From NCBI RefSeq assembly GCF_050113635.1, contig NZ_JBNJLT010000001.1, positions 1,141,656 through 1,205,655 of the forward strand: a DNA stretch of 64,000 bases. The letters run 5' to 3'. The notes under the pieces are model-generated. The model was not told the DNA's origin. It saw only the letters and a program-made list of their open reading frames with translations, and searched no databases. Of the stretch, positions 45,221 through 54,178 are shown piece after piece; positions within the stretch are counted from its first letter, which is position 1; each line of letters starts with the position of its first letter. The stretch comes from Marinimicrobium sp050113635. Its GTDB lineage: Bacteria > Pseudomonadota > Gammaproteobacteria > Pseudomonadales > Cellvibrionaceae. A program made the position numbers and the translations under genes.

Positions 45221-45958
45221 TTATTCTTTAAACGGCGGAATATGGGGCACGGTTTCGGTCAGATAATGAGGGCTGAAGCCAGCAAACTCTTTCAGCCGTT
45301 CCAAGTCGGGCACCACAATTGTTGCGCCTTCCCGATAAACCAGATCCTCCTGCTTCAACTCCTTGAACGTGCGACTGACGTGAACCGTGCTCAAGCCCAA
45401 CGCATCACTCAGGATGTGTTGCGGCAACGGCATGGCAAACCGGCTTTCCGTATAGTGATTGGTGCGTTTCAAGCGGGCGAACATTTCGAGAATAAAGTGC
45501 GCCATTTTCTGAGAGGCGGAACGGCGCCCCAGATTGACCAAACGCTCCAGAAGTACAGCTTGCTCACGAGCAGCAATGGCAAAAAACAAACTGGACAACA
45601 GCACCGACTGACTAAATACTTCCGTAATGCGCTGCTTGGGAAACTCGCAAATTTCCACTTCCGTCTGCGCCGTTACACCCGTCAGTCGACCGGAAAATGC
45701 AAATTCGCGCAAACCTATCACATCACCAGGCACATAAATATCCAGTACCTGACGCGTTCCATCCTCCAGATTACGATACGAAAACAGCCACCCTTTCAAT
45801 ACGGTGTAGAAGGCCTGTGCATCATCACCTTCGTGAAACAGTTCCGTTTCCGCTGCGACCTGTGTCGGACTTTTTTCCAGAGACACCAATAACTCTTCAT
45901 CTTCGCGGGTCAATTCGGCATAGCTATTGAAGTGCTTCAGGATGCAGCTTTTCATCAT
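45221..45958 (-). CDS. Crp/Fnr-family transcriptional regulator
   Basis: A 245-residue regulator with a cyclic-nucleotide-binding beta roll (about 30-130) and a C-terminal HTH (SDALGLSTVHVSRTFKELKQE, here LSTVHVSRTFKEL as recognition helix). The four N-terminal cysteines of FNR are absent, so it is not an iron-sulfur oxygen sensor; a cAMP-like pocket is not evident either. It is divergent from ectD. Confidence 0.87.
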   Translation of the reverse strand: MMKSCILKHFNSYAELTREDEELLVSLEKSPTQVAAETELFHEGDDAQAFYTVLKGWLFSYRNLEDGTRQVLDIYVPGDVIGLREFAFSGRLTGVTAQTEVEICEFPKQRITEVFSQSVLLSSLFFAIAAREQAVLLERLVNLGRRSASQKMAHFILEMFARLKRTNHYTESRFAMPLPQHILSDALGLSTVHVSRTFKELKQEDLVYREGATIVVPDLERLKEFAGFSPHYLTETVPHIPPFKE

Positions 45959-45981
45959 AGTCGGGTCATCTCTTTCGACAT

Positions 45982-46000
45982 TATTAGCGTACTATTAGCG
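45982..46000. promoter_or_regulatory. Direct repeats between the Crp-type regulator and ectD
   Basis: TATTAGCG occurs at 45982-45989 and 45993-46000, exactly 11 bp apart, so on one face of the helix. A small inverted repeat ATAAC (46016-46020) / GTTAT (46025-46029) follows. They lie in the 134-bp gap between the divergent genes and could bind a regulator of ectD. Confidence 0.35.
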
Positions 46001-46092
46001 AATTAATCACTACGTATAACTTATGTTATCGAAGGGTCGCTGTTTGTGTGTGAACCTCGTTGCCAACATGCATCAACCAACAAGGATTCGAT

Positions 46093-47019
46093 ATGTTACC
46101 TGATCTTTACCCGACACGGCTAGAACAGCAAATGCCGATGTTCGATCGAAAGGATCCCATCGTCTACGATGCAGGCAAGGATGCGGCCCCTGGGCCGCTC
46201 GCACAACACCATCTGGAACGTTTCAAACGGGATGGTTTTTTATGGTTTGAAAACCTGTTTTCCCAACATCCATTGATGACGGATTTGATGGATGATCTGG
46301 TGGAAATGGGAAAAGACCGAAGTATTGTAGGGTCTGAACGAACCGTTACCGATCAGAATGATGGCAGCATTCGTTCTATTTTTGGTATCCACGAATTATC
46401 CCAACCTTTTGCAAGACTCACCACCAGTCAATTGATTGTCGATATGGTGCGCCAGTTGTTAGGCAGCGATGTTTACATTCATCAGTCACGCATCAATGCC
46501 AAACCCGGCTTTGTGGGCGGTGGCTTTAACTGGCACTCCGATTTCGAAACCTGGCACTCTGAAGATGGCATGCCTTCCATGCGCGCCGTCAGTGCGTCGG
46601 TGATGCTGACTGATAACAATGAGTTCAATGGTCCGTTAATGTTAATCCCCGGATCGCATAAGCATTTTGTGCCCTGCCAGGGCCGGACACCGGATAACAA
46701 CTGGAAAACCTCATTGAAAAGCCAGTCCATCGGCGTACCCGATCAAAATGCGATAAAAATGCTGGCCGAGCGCGGAGGCATTTCTGCCCCCAAAGGCGGT
46801 GCTGGTTCGCTATTGTTATTCGACTGCAACACGTTGCACGCCTCGCCCCAGAACTTGTCACCCTGGTCACGGGCCAACGCCTTTTTTGTGTTTAACAGTC
46901 TGGGAAACACGTTAAAGCAACCCTATTCAGGAACAGTGCCTCGCCCCGAATATCTCGCCTCCAGAGGCAGCCAGGTCGGGTTGAGCCAGGCATCCCAGCA
47001 ACGCCGCATCGCCATTTAA
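46093..47019 (+). CDS. ectD: Ectoine hydroxylase
   Basis: A 308-residue Fe(II)/2-oxoglutarate dioxygenase. It has the EctD block HQSRINAKPGF followed by FNWHSDFETWHSEDGM; iron ligands are His148, Asp150 and His249 (NTLHAS), and Arg260 should bind 2-oxoglutarate. It converts ectoine to 5-hydroxyectoine, an osmo- and thermoprotectant. AAGGA stands before the ATG at 46093. The ectABC genes are not in the window, so ectoine must come from genes elsewhere or from uptake. Confidence 0.9.
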   Translation: MLPDLYPTRLEQQMPMFDRKDPIVYDAGKDAAPGPLAQHHLERFKRDGFLWFENLFSQHPLMTDLMDDLVEMGKDRSIVGSERTVTDQNDGSIRSIFGIHELSQPFARLTTSQLIVDMVRQLLGSDVYIHQSRINAKPGFVGGGFNWHSDFETWHSEDGMPSMRAVSASVMLTDNNEFNGPLMLIPGSHKHFVPCQGRTPDNNWKTSLKSQSIGVPDQNAIKMLAERGGISAPKGGAGSLLLFDCNTLHASPQNLSPWSRANAFFVFNSLGNTLKQPYSGTVPRPEYLASRGSQVGLSQASQQRRIAI

Positions 47020-47182
47020 CCCACAGGCCAATTCACTGACCGGACTCTTAACTGACCGGGCTCTCCGCTTCGTAATGGAAGAGCAAGGATGCGCTTCCTC
47101 CCGCCCCACCCGCTCGTTGAACCTGCACCGTATATCCGTTAAATTGGTGATACACCCTTACACCATTAAGAGGATGACAACG

Positions 47183-47449
47183 ATGCGTATCTTTGCTGCA
47201 GTTGCATTTACCCTGGCCGCTCCGCTGGCCCTGGCCGGCCCTCAATGTACAGACGCCGATCAATCCGAATGGCAAGACAAAGAGGCCTTTCAGGACAACC
47301 TGAAAGACGAGGGATACAAGATTAATGTTTTCAAAGTCACCGATGGAAACTGCTATGAGATCTATGGCTGGAACAAAGAAGGTCAGAAAGTAGAGATCTA
47401 CTACGACCCCGTCAGCGGTAATGCGGTCAAAACCGAGATCGATGATTAA
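47183..47449 (+). CDS. Exported PepSY-domain protein
   Basis: An 88-residue periplasmic protein with signal peptide (MRIFAAVAFTLAAPLALAGP) and a single PepSY domain ending YGWNKEGQKVEIYYDPVSGN. It starts at 47183, nine bases after AAGAGG. The stop overlaps the start of the cytochrome b561 gene (TAATG), a pairing common in proteobacteria; the PepSY protein may modulate the cytochrome. Confidence 0.87.
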   Translation: MRIFAAVAFTLAAPLALAGPQCTDADQSEWQDKEAFQDNLKDEGYKINVFKVTDGNCYEIYGWNKEGQKVEIYYDPVSGNAVKTEIDD

Positions 47450-47991
47450 TGCGACACTCCGTAACATTGTGGGACCCGCTGATCCGGGTGTTTCACTGGT
47501 CGATAGCGGGTATTTTTGTCGCCAATTACTGGCTTAATGAAAAAGGCGACGACTGGCATCAATGGTTGGGTTACACCGCCGCTGCCCTGATTGTATTGCG
47601 CGTGGTCTGGGGTTTCATTGGGCCCCGCCCAGCCCGCTGGTCAGACTTTTTCCCCACCCCCTCCCGCCTGAAAGCCCACCTTGCGGCGCTTCTGAAAGGC
47701 CGCGATCAGCATCGCATGGGGCATTCCGCCCTCGGAGCCTTGGTGATGATTCTGATGATGTTGTGCTTTGTGGGATTGGCGACCACCGGGTACATGATGG
47801 AAGAAATTGATCGCTTCTGGGGCGTGGATTGGCTGGAGGAACTTCACGGCCTTATTGCCAACACTCTGCTGACACTGGTTGTTCTGCACTTGTTGGCGGC
47901 GCTGTTTGAAAGTGTTCGGCTAAAGGAGAATCTTCCGTGGTCGATGGTCACCGGAAAGCGTCGGGAAAGGGGGCAACAGGAAAGAGAGTAA
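47449..47991 (+). CDS. Cytochrome b561-family di-heme membrane protein
   Basis: A 180-residue four-helix protein. Heme-ligand histidines appear in RVFHWSIAGIFVANYW, WHQWLGY, HSALGALVMI and LEELHGLIANTLLTLVVLHLL (in parts: ELHGLIANTLLTLVVLHLL). It resembles the cytochrome b subunit of Ni/Fe hydrogenase-type and other membrane electron-transfer modules. Translationally coupled with the PepSY gene. Confidence 0.88.
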   Translation: MRHSVTLWDPLIRVFHWSIAGIFVANYWLNEKGDDWHQWLGYTAAALIVLRVVWGFIGPRPARWSDFFPTPSRLKAHLAALLKGRDQHRMGHSALGALVMILMMLCFVGLATTGYMMEEIDRFWGVDWLEELHGLIANTLLTLVVLHLLAALFESVRLKENLPWSMVTGKRRERGQQERE

Positions 47992-48007
47992 CAGCGACTC
48001 TCTTTCC
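47979..48007. terminator. Hairpin between convergent cytochrome b561 and kelch genes
   Basis: GGAAAGAGAGT (47979-47989) and ACTCTCTTTCC (47997-48007) form an 11-bp perfect stem with a 7-base loop, overlapping the stop codon. There is no clear T run; instead CTTTCCTCC-type units repeat downstream. It may still terminate or protect the 3' end. Confidence 0.5.
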
Positions 48008-48051
48008 TCCGTGCTTTCCTCCATGCTTTCCTTATCCTTTCTTTAGGACCG

Positions 48052-49092
48052 TTATTGCTTCATCCCCATCACCCAGTGATCGTTCAACTCGGGCCCGCCA
48101 CCACGATGTTCACTGCCTGCGGCAATATGCAGTTTGCCGTTGAACACGGTGGCCTGGGTACCGTGACGCCCCACTGGCAAGAACGGCCAGCGGTGCCACT
48201 GTTTCGTCGCGGGATCATACGCTTCCACTTCACGATGCGCTTCAACCTGGCGGGTACTCTCACCCCCGAGCACCACCAACATCCCGTTAAACGCCACAGC
48301 CGCCGTTCCGGCCCGCTGCGTCGGTAACGGCGCATCCAGTGTCTGCCAGCGTTGGGAGGCGATGTCATAAACATCCACAGGTCCCACCGTCAGCGACATG
48401 ACTTCACCCGTATCGTGGGAGGAGGTTCGCCCACCGGCGGCGTAAATTTTCCCGTCAATCACCGCCGCCTGAAAATGATCCCTCGCGTGGGGCGCATCGG
48501 GCAGTTCCGTCCAGCGTCCGGTTTGCGGATCAAAGACATCCAGCCAGGGCACAAAACCACTCATATGGCCTCGCGTATTCCCGCCGACCAGGTAAATCAG
48601 ACCTTCATGCACGACCACGCCGCTGGTGCCGCGACGTCGATGCTCTGGAATTTCAGGTCCTTCCGTCCAGGCGTCAGCGGCAGGATCGTAAATCAGAATA
48701 TGGGCCAGCGGAGGCTCTTCCGGAAAACCACCTGTCAACGCGCCGAGCACATACAACTTGTCGTCGTAGGCAACCGCTTGCATATGATGCACTTCAAACG
48801 GTGGCTGAGCTCCCTGGCTCCAGTTCCCGGTGGCCGGATCGTAAACATCCAGCGGCCGCTCACCCCGACCACCGATTAAATACAGGCGCTCGCCCACGGC
48901 CACAAAGGCATTTTCGTGACGCTCACTCGGCCGCGTATCGGCTTTGATTTGGTGCCACGGCGCGGGAGCAACGGCGCCATGTTTTTTCTGGGGACTGCTG
49001 GTTTGAGCGCTGCAACCCGCCAGTAAAACGAGCACGACGCAAGAAAGAAGGTGACTTATTCGGCGATTATAAACACAACGAAACATACCCAT
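48052..49092 (-). CDS. Kelch-repeat lipoprotein
   Basis: A 346-residue protein with lipobox LAGC (about residue 27) and about six kelch repeats. Each has a hydrophobic pair, a double Gly and a spaced Tyr/Trp, for example LYLIGGRGERPLDVYDPATG and IYLVGGNTRGHM. They would fold as a beta-propeller anchored in the outer membrane. Similar proteins bind glycans or act as sialate mutarotases, but the substrate is unknown. Confidence 0.85.
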   Translation of the reverse strand: MGMFRCVYNRRISHLLSCVVLVLLAGCSAQTSSPQKKHGAVAPAPWHQIKADTRPSERHENAFVAVGERLYLIGGRGERPLDVYDPATGNWSQGAQPPFEVHHMQAVAYDDKLYVLGALTGGFPEEPPLAHILIYDPAADAWTEGPEIPEHRRRGTSGVVVHEGLIYLVGGNTRGHMSGFVPWLDVFDPQTGRWTELPDAPHARDHFQAAVIDGKIYAAGGRTSSHDTGEVMSLTVGPVDVYDIASQRWQTLDAPLPTQRAGTAAVAFNGMLVVLGGESTRQVEAHREVEAYDPATKQWHRWPFLPVGRHGTQATVFNGKLHIAAGSEHRGGGPELNDHWVMGMKQ

Positions 49093-49111
49093 AAAATACC
49101 TTTGGCATTAT

Positions 49112-49675
49112 TCACTCATTAGCGGTGCCTACCGCCTTGGGAGCGCTGAAAGCTTTACTATAGTAACCCGAAGGGTCAAAGCAACAGACCCTTCGCTTAC
49201 CCGAGGCGAGCATGTCACACGCGTCGTGAATACGCTTTGTTCGCGTTTTTGCCTGCTTGGCCGAAACAACCCAATGAATCCAGTCAACACGGGCCACCGT
49301 GGTTGTGTCTTCCCAGGTTACCCGGGCATCCGGTGATGCCTCCAATGCGGCGAGCAGGTCTGCCGGAACATCCGGCTCAGGTTCCTGCGTCGCCGGCGCA
49401 ATCTCAAACTGAACCCTGTCGCCGACAGCGGCCCCCGACGCTTTTAACAACGCGTCGTTAATGCGCAGCCAGTGGCTTTTCTGGCCATCCGGCTCCAATA
49501 ACGCCTGAAAAGCCTCGCCGTTCATCGTGCCAACAACGGTGGTTCGACCGCGCCGTGGCAGCGTCGCGCTAGCCTCTTTGGGCAAAACCACAAAGGCCCA
49601 GGCATTATCGCCATCCGACTGCTCAGGTCGGAGTATTGATGCTTGAAAGGCATAGGTCATCGCTGAATTATCCAC
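49112..49675 (-). CDS. DUF1905 / YdeI-type protein
   Basis: A 187-residue two-part protein. Residues about 6-90 are DUF1905 (WAFVVLPKEASATLPRRGRTTVVGTMNG in parts: AFVVLPKEASATLPRRG), and residues about 100-165 are the YdeI/OmpD-associated helical domain (WIHWVVSAKQAKTRTKRIHD). The combination is common in stress-related proteins. Function unknown. Confidence 0.84.
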   Translation of the reverse strand: MDNSAMTYAFQASILRPEQSDGDNAWAFVVLPKEASATLPRRGRTTVVGTMNGEAFQALLEPDGQKSHWLRINDALLKASGAAVGDRVQFEIAPATQEPEPDVPADLLAALEASPDARVTWEDTTTVARVDWIHWVVSAKQAKTRTKRIHDACDMLASGKRRVCCFDPSGYYSKAFSAPKAVGTANE

Positions 49676-49748
49676 TTCTTACCCTCTCAGATACATAGCC
49701 AGCGTCTACCTAAAGGTTCGCACTGCCCGGTTTCTGGGATGGTAATGA

Positions 49749-50168
49749 TCAGAGTAATAACTCTACAGCTTTTAGCAGATTCTTTTGGTCTTTGTCACCT
49801 ATTGACTCGGTGAGTGACTGTGCCACCTGGTCAAACGAAATATTGGCATCCTTGAAAATATTTTCTCCCGCGTCAGTTAATGTAACAAGGCTGATTCTGG
49901 CGTCCCGCTCAACCTTCTCTTTGCTGATAAGCCCGACTTTTTGCATGGGGTTTAACAACCGGGTGACGCCTGATGGGCTGAGCCCTACCAGCTGTGCCAG
50001 ATCGACCCGTCGCAATTTCCTGCCAGGAGCGTGATACAACCTGCGCAGAACCAGGTACTCGGTGACACTAATGCCGTGGCATGATAGTGGCCCAGCAAGC
50101 CGCTTCTGAATCCGAGTATTCAGCGTAAGGAGCTTAATCAGCAACTCCCCCTGGGAAGATAGGGACAT
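49749..50168 (-). CDS. MarR-family transcriptional regulator
   Basis: A 139-residue winged HTH. The recognition helix is RRVDLAQLVGLSPSGVTRLLNPM and the wing follows as LISKEKVERDARISLVTLTDAG (in parts: VERDARISLVTLTDAG). MSLSSQGELLIK at 50168 is the likelier start; 21 further residues are open upstream. It stands before the HlyD gene in tail-to-head order on the same strand, but the efflux pair has its own divergent TetR. Confidence 0.86.
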   Translation of the reverse strand: MSLSSQGELLIKLLTLNTRIQKRLAGPLSCHGISVTEYLVLRRLYHAPGRKLRRVDLAQLVGLSPSGVTRLLNPMQKVGLISKEKVERDARISLVTLTDAGENIFKDANISFDQVAQSLTESIGDKDQKNLLKAVELLL

Positions 50169-50254
50169 AGCGAGCTTCTCTTGAGTGATGGTTGAGAGCT
50201 CAAATTTATAGATATATGATTGAGTAGTCAACCATATCGCAACATATCTACCCT

Positions 50255-51334
50255 CTACTCTACCTCTGCATGGTTAGTTACAACGTCGTAAGCCCCTGAA
50301 CCGCTGCGCGTATTGATCTCCGGCACCACCGACATGCCCACTTTCAGCCGATCCACACCGGGCTGATTGGGATCTACGGCGATGCGCACGGGCAGGCGCT
50401 GGACGATCTTGGTGAAGTTGCCTGTGGCGTTATGCGGCGGAATGGGTGAAAAGCTCACGCCACTGGCAGGGCCGAGGCTGGCGACTCTGCCGCTTAGCGT
50501 AACGCCGGGCAATGCGTCCACGGTGAAGCGCACCGACTGGCCGGTCTGCATGTGCGCAATCTGGGTTTCACGAAAGTGGGCGGTGATGTAGAGATCATCC
50601 AGCGGTACAAGGGTAAGCAACGTTTCGCCAACGTTGACGTAGGCGCCGGGGCGAATCACTTTCTGCGCCACTGTGCCATCCACCGGTGCCTCGATATGAG
50701 TGTAGGAGAGCGACAGCCTCGCCGCCTCCAGCTTTGCCCGGGCGGTCTTCTCGGCGGCCCGGGCTTTTTCGATGTCCGCACGCAGCACGGCCCGCTCCTG
50801 CTCGGCGGCCTTGTACGCGGCACGATCTCCCATCTGATCGGCCTGCCTGGCGGACAGTTCAGCGTCCGCCCGTTGCTGGGCCTGGAGAGTACCCGCGCCG
50901 GTATCCACCAGGTTGTGGTAGCGCGCTTGTTCCTGCCGGGCAAGATTCACGGCGGCGCGATCGGCGGCCAGCCTGGCCCGCGCCTGCTCGATCGTGCTTT
51001 CCTGACGCTCCAGCCGTGCTTGCAGCCCGGTTACTTCGGCGGTGGCCTGGGCGAGCGCGGCGCGCGCCTCCTCCACCTGAATACGTGCATCGCGATCGTC
51101 GATGTCCACCAGCGGATCACCGGCGCGCACGGTTTGGTTTTCCTCCACCAGCACCCGGGCGGCACGACCGGCGATCTGGGATGACACCCGGGTCAGGTCC
51201 GCCTGCACATAGGCGTCCGCCGTGGACTGCACGTCGGCAGCACTTTCGGGACGGTTGAGCCAATGAAAGCCGATTGCCGCAAGAAGCAGGACGACCAGCA
51301 CAGCAAGAATGCGAAACCATCGGGAAGAAGCCAT
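50255..51334 (-). CDS. HlyD/EmrA-family membrane fusion protein
   Basis: A 359-residue periplasmic adaptor with one N-terminal TM (about 7-23), lipoyl half-motifs around RVLVEENQTVRAGDPLVDID and THIEAPVDGTVAQKVIRPG, and a long coiled-coil hairpin (about 80-195). It should link the adjacent MFS pump to an outer-membrane channel. It follows that gene by 4 bases; no TolC gene is nearby. Confidence 0.9.
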   Translation of the reverse strand: MASSRWFRILAVLVVLLLAAIGFHWLNRPESAADVQSTADAYVQADLTRVSSQIAGRAARVLVEENQTVRAGDPLVDIDDRDARIQVEEARAALAQATAEVTGLQARLERQESTIEQARARLAADRAAVNLARQEQARYHNLVDTGAGTLQAQQRADAELSARQADQMGDRAAYKAAEQERAVLRADIEKARAAEKTARAKLEAARLSLSYTHIEAPVDGTVAQKVIRPGAYVNVGETLLTLVPLDDLYITAHFRETQIAHMQTGQSVRFTVDALPGVTLSGRVASLGPASGVSFSPIPPHNATGNFTKIVQRLPVRIAVDPNQPGVDRLKVGMSVVPEINTRSGSGAYDVVTNHAEVE

Positions 51335-51338
51335 GAGA

Positions 51339-52871
51339 TTATTCCGTTGAACGTGAGGGAAGCCGTGGCGGTGCCACGCGGTTAAAACAAAGCGCCAGGG
51401 GAATCAGCACCAACGCGAGTACCCCGAGCACACGGTACGCATCGGCCGTCGCCAGCGTGGTGGCCTGGGTGGCGACCGTGTCGGACAGCGCCACTACCTG
51501 GTCATCGCGCAGCCCGAGCGCACCCGCAGCGCGGCCCAGATTGTCCAGCAACATTTCGCTGTGAAAACGGCCGCGCTCCAGCATCATCTGGGTGATCAGA
51601 GCGCTGCCCATTGCCGCGCCAAAAGCACGCAGCATATTGATCATGCCGGAGATAAAAGGCCCTTCGGCGGGCTGCACCACGCTGGTCGACAGAAACAGCA
51701 AGGAAACCACGGCCATCGGCTGTCCGAGCGCCTGCAATGCCTGCACCGTGACAAATTGCCGCCACATCCACTCCCCTGTCACCTGGGCACCGAGCCAGCA
51801 GGACAGCGCCAGCAGCGCAAGCCCCATGGCCAGCACCTTCCGGGCGTCCACCCAGGGCCGGTAAAGCATCAAGGCCACCAACGAGCCGAGTACCAGTTGT
51901 GGCAGCCCGATAATCAGGCTGAGCACCCCGGATTGCAGGGGCCGGTAACCCTGGACTTCGGCAAGAAAGTGGATCGGCAGCAAAGCACCGGACAGGAACA
52001 GAACCAGCAGCCCGATAAACAGCGTAAAACCCAGCGCCAAATTGCGGCGAGCCAGTAATTGCAGCCGCATGAAGGGGCTGGGGTGATGCCATTCACTGAC
52101 CAAGCCAATAGCGGTGGCGATCAGACCGCCCACCATTGCGCCGGTAATCAGCGGCGAGTGAAACCAGTTCAACCGTACCCCTTGGCTCATTCCTACCGCG
52201 AGCAGCGCCAGGCCCATCACCAACAGAACGTGCCCGACCCAGTTCCCCTGTCCAAAGCGCTCGTGGCGCGGCGGGTCCTGAGGCAGCCCCCAGGCGCAAA
52301 GCACCAGACTGAGCAAGCCCAGCGGTACGATTTGCCAGTAGAGCCAACGCCAGTCGAACAGCTGATCGGTCCAGACACCGGCCAGCCACACCGCCAGATT
52401 CGGTGCCAGGGTGGCAGTCATGGCGTAGAGCGCCAGGCCGTGCAGACGAATTTTAAAGGGCAGAAAGCGCAGCGCCGCCATCATCAAGGTAGGTATCAAC
52501 CCTCCGACGACAATACCCTGTAGGCTTCGTAAGGCCAGCATGGTCGGCAGCGATTGGGCAAACGGCAGCAGCAGCGCGAGCACGGTGGCGGCGCTGATCA
52601 ACGCCATCTGGTAGCGCCGCAACGAAAACGTAATGGCGAACCAGGCCGCGAAAGGCTGCACCGCGACCTCGCCCACCAGATAGACCGTATCCAGCCAGGA
52701 TGCTGGGTCCACCCCGAAGCCATGGGCGCCACGAATATCCATCAGTGCCAACGAGGCCACTCGACTGTTCAGGCCGGCCATAATCGCCGCGATAAACACG
52801 CCAGTGAGCCCCAGCGCAAGCCGGAGGCCGAAAACGGGTTGGGGCGGCGCGGCGGTCGGGGCGCTGGTCAT
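51339..52871 (-). CDS. DHA2-family MFS drug efflux pump (EmrB-like)
   Basis: A 510-residue proton-coupled pump with about 14 helices. LDTVYLVGEVAVQPFAAWFA replaces the usual motif of helix 2 and LRSLQGIVVGGLIPTLMMA is the DHA2 signature near helix 4. With the HlyD partner it forms an EmrAB-type system for hydrophobic drugs or acids. Gene order is pump first, then adaptor, opposite to E. coli emrAB. A TetR gene is divergent. Confidence 0.9.
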   Translation of the reverse strand: MTSAPTAAPPQPVFGLRLALGLTGVFIAAIMAGLNSRVASLALMDIRGAHGFGVDPASWLDTVYLVGEVAVQPFAAWFAITFSLRRYQMALISAATVLALLLPFAQSLPTMLALRSLQGIVVGGLIPTLMMAALRFLPFKIRLHGLALYAMTATLAPNLAVWLAGVWTDQLFDWRWLYWQIVPLGLLSLVLCAWGLPQDPPRHERFGQGNWVGHVLLVMGLALLAVGMSQGVRLNWFHSPLITGAMVGGLIATAIGLVSEWHHPSPFMRLQLLARRNLALGFTLFIGLLVLFLSGALLPIHFLAEVQGYRPLQSGVLSLIIGLPQLVLGSLVALMLYRPWVDARKVLAMGLALLALSCWLGAQVTGEWMWRQFVTVQALQALGQPMAVVSLLFLSTSVVQPAEGPFISGMINMLRAFGAAMGSALITQMMLERGRFHSEMLLDNLGRAAGALGLRDDQVVALSDTVATQATTLATADAYRVLGVLALVLIPLALCFNRVAPPRLPSRSTE

Positions 52872-52912
52872 GCTCGTAACTCCGGCGCAAAAAGGAACGG
52901 AAGGCGGGACAA

Positions 52913-52937
52913 ATCGAACTGTACCTATCGGTTCGAT
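52913..52937. promoter_or_regulatory. Candidate TetR operator between the efflux operon and tetR-type gene
   Basis: ATCGAAC (52913-52919) and GTTCGAT (52931-52937) form a perfect 7-bp inverted repeat with an 11-bp spacer. It lies 42 bases before the pump start in the 216-bp divergent region, suiting repression of the pump and autoregulation. Confidence 0.55.
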
Positions 52938-53087
52938 ATAATAGGGAATCGTTTGAATAAGCGCAAGGGATGGCAGGAGTGGAATCAGGAAGAGCGGTCA
53001 GGACAAGAGGTAAAAGAGAGGCATCCGACGATGACCTGCAGCGAGACATTCGGTACACTTTCGGCTATCGTTTTGCTGGAGACTGCC

Positions 53088-53708
53088 ATGAGCCCCGCCG
53101 CGCCATCCAATCAAAAAGCCCAGACCATTTTGCAGGCGGCCCGGACCGTGTTCCTGAAACACGGCTTCAGCGCCGCGACCACCGACATGATTCAGCAGCA
53201 GGCGGGCGTTTCCAAATCCACCGTATACGCCCATTACCCGACCAAGGAAAAGCTGTTCATCGCGGTGGTGGAAGCGGAGTGCGAGTCTTTTCTGGCCGGT
53301 ATGCAACGCATTGAATTTCATCCCCAGAATGTGGAAGCGCTGTTGCAACAGGTGGCAGAAACCTATCTGGACATCGTGTTGTCGCCCATCGCACTGGCGC
53401 AGTACCGGGTGTTGGTGGCCGAGGCGACGAAGTTTCCGGAGCTGGCGCACCGTTTCTATCAGGCCGGTCCGCTTGCCATGATCCGCCACGCCACCGAACT
53501 GATGTCCAAGGCCGCCGAGGCGGGCGAACTGGATTTTGGCGGTTTGTCGGCGGAAACCGCCGCCACCGCCTTTGCAAACCTGGTGCGCTCCGAGCTGCAA
53601 CAACACTACCTGCTGCATCCCGAAGCCCGGCCCAGCCGTGCACAGGTGGAGCAATGGGCGGAAACCTGTGTTGTTATTTTTCTGCGCGCCTTTGCGGCAA
53701 ATGGCTAA
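53088..53708 (+). CDS. TetR-family regulator of the adjacent efflux pair
   Basis: A 206-residue repressor. The HTH is at about 12-58 (FLKHGFSAATTDMIQQQAGVSKSTVYAHYPTKEKLF in parts: AGVSKSTVYAHYPTKEKL), followed by an AefR-like ligand domain (SPIALAQYRVLVAEATKFPELA). The start at 53088 has GGAG 8 bases upstream; much longer readings to 52554 cross the pump gene and are rejected. Confidence 0.88.
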   Translation: MSPAAPSNQKAQTILQAARTVFLKHGFSAATTDMIQQQAGVSKSTVYAHYPTKEKLFIAVVEAECESFLAGMQRIEFHPQNVEALLQQVAETYLDIVLSPIALAQYRVLVAEATKFPELAHRFYQAGPLAMIRHATELMSKAAEAGELDFGGLSAETAATAFANLVRSELQQHYLLHPEARPSRAQVEQWAETCVVIFLRAFAANG

Positions 53709-53717
53709 ACTTCCCTA

Positions 53718-54059
53718 TTAGGATAAGAATTTGAACCCGCCACTATGAGCAGTAAACGTTAATGCCAGAACCATCAAAAGGCACAAGCCCGCTGCTCCAA
53801 GCGCCTTGATACCCAGGGACTGAAGCCTGGCAGATGAGTGATCAAAGAGCGCAAAACCGGTTGCGCCAAAAGCACAAACCATGGCAAAGCCTATTTTGAT
53901 GACGGCGCCCAACACAATATCATCCTCAGAAAATTTAAGATCGGGAATCCCTTTGCCATACACAGTAATGGTTCCCAGCATCATCCATTCCATCACTGTG
54001 GTGTAGATAATGTATACACAGGCCAACAAGCCAACAGTGACTGAAAGTATTGTTTTCAT
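53718..54059 (-). CDS. Small membrane protein of unknown function
   Basis: A 113-residue protein with three or four hydrophobic helices (MKTILSVTVGLLACVYIIYT, IGFAMVCAFGATGFALF, ALGAAGLCLLMVLALTF). The start at 54059 is inferred; an earlier in-frame start at 54110 adds a Cys/Pro-rich stretch. It is the last gene before the cassette array; no attC is seen next to it, so it is probably a chromosomal flank gene. Confidence 0.6.
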   Translation of the reverse strand: MKTILSVTVGLLACVYIIYTTVMEWMMLGTITVYGKGIPDLKFSEDDIVLGAVIKIGFAMVCAFGATGFALFDHSSARLQSLGIKALGAAGLCLLMVLALTFTAHSGGFKFLS

Positions 54060-54178
54060 TGCAGTGATGTCACCATGCGGACAGCAACTCAGGCGAGGCA
54101 AATGCTTCATAAATTTCTTCTGGAGAGAAGGGCAGCGTCCTGGAAGTGCGTAGCGTTCTGTCGTAGCCCTGGGCTTGG

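Noticed and set aside
45221..45958. FNR oxygen sensor
   Set aside because: The N-terminal cysteine cluster is absent, so only Crp/Fnr family is called.
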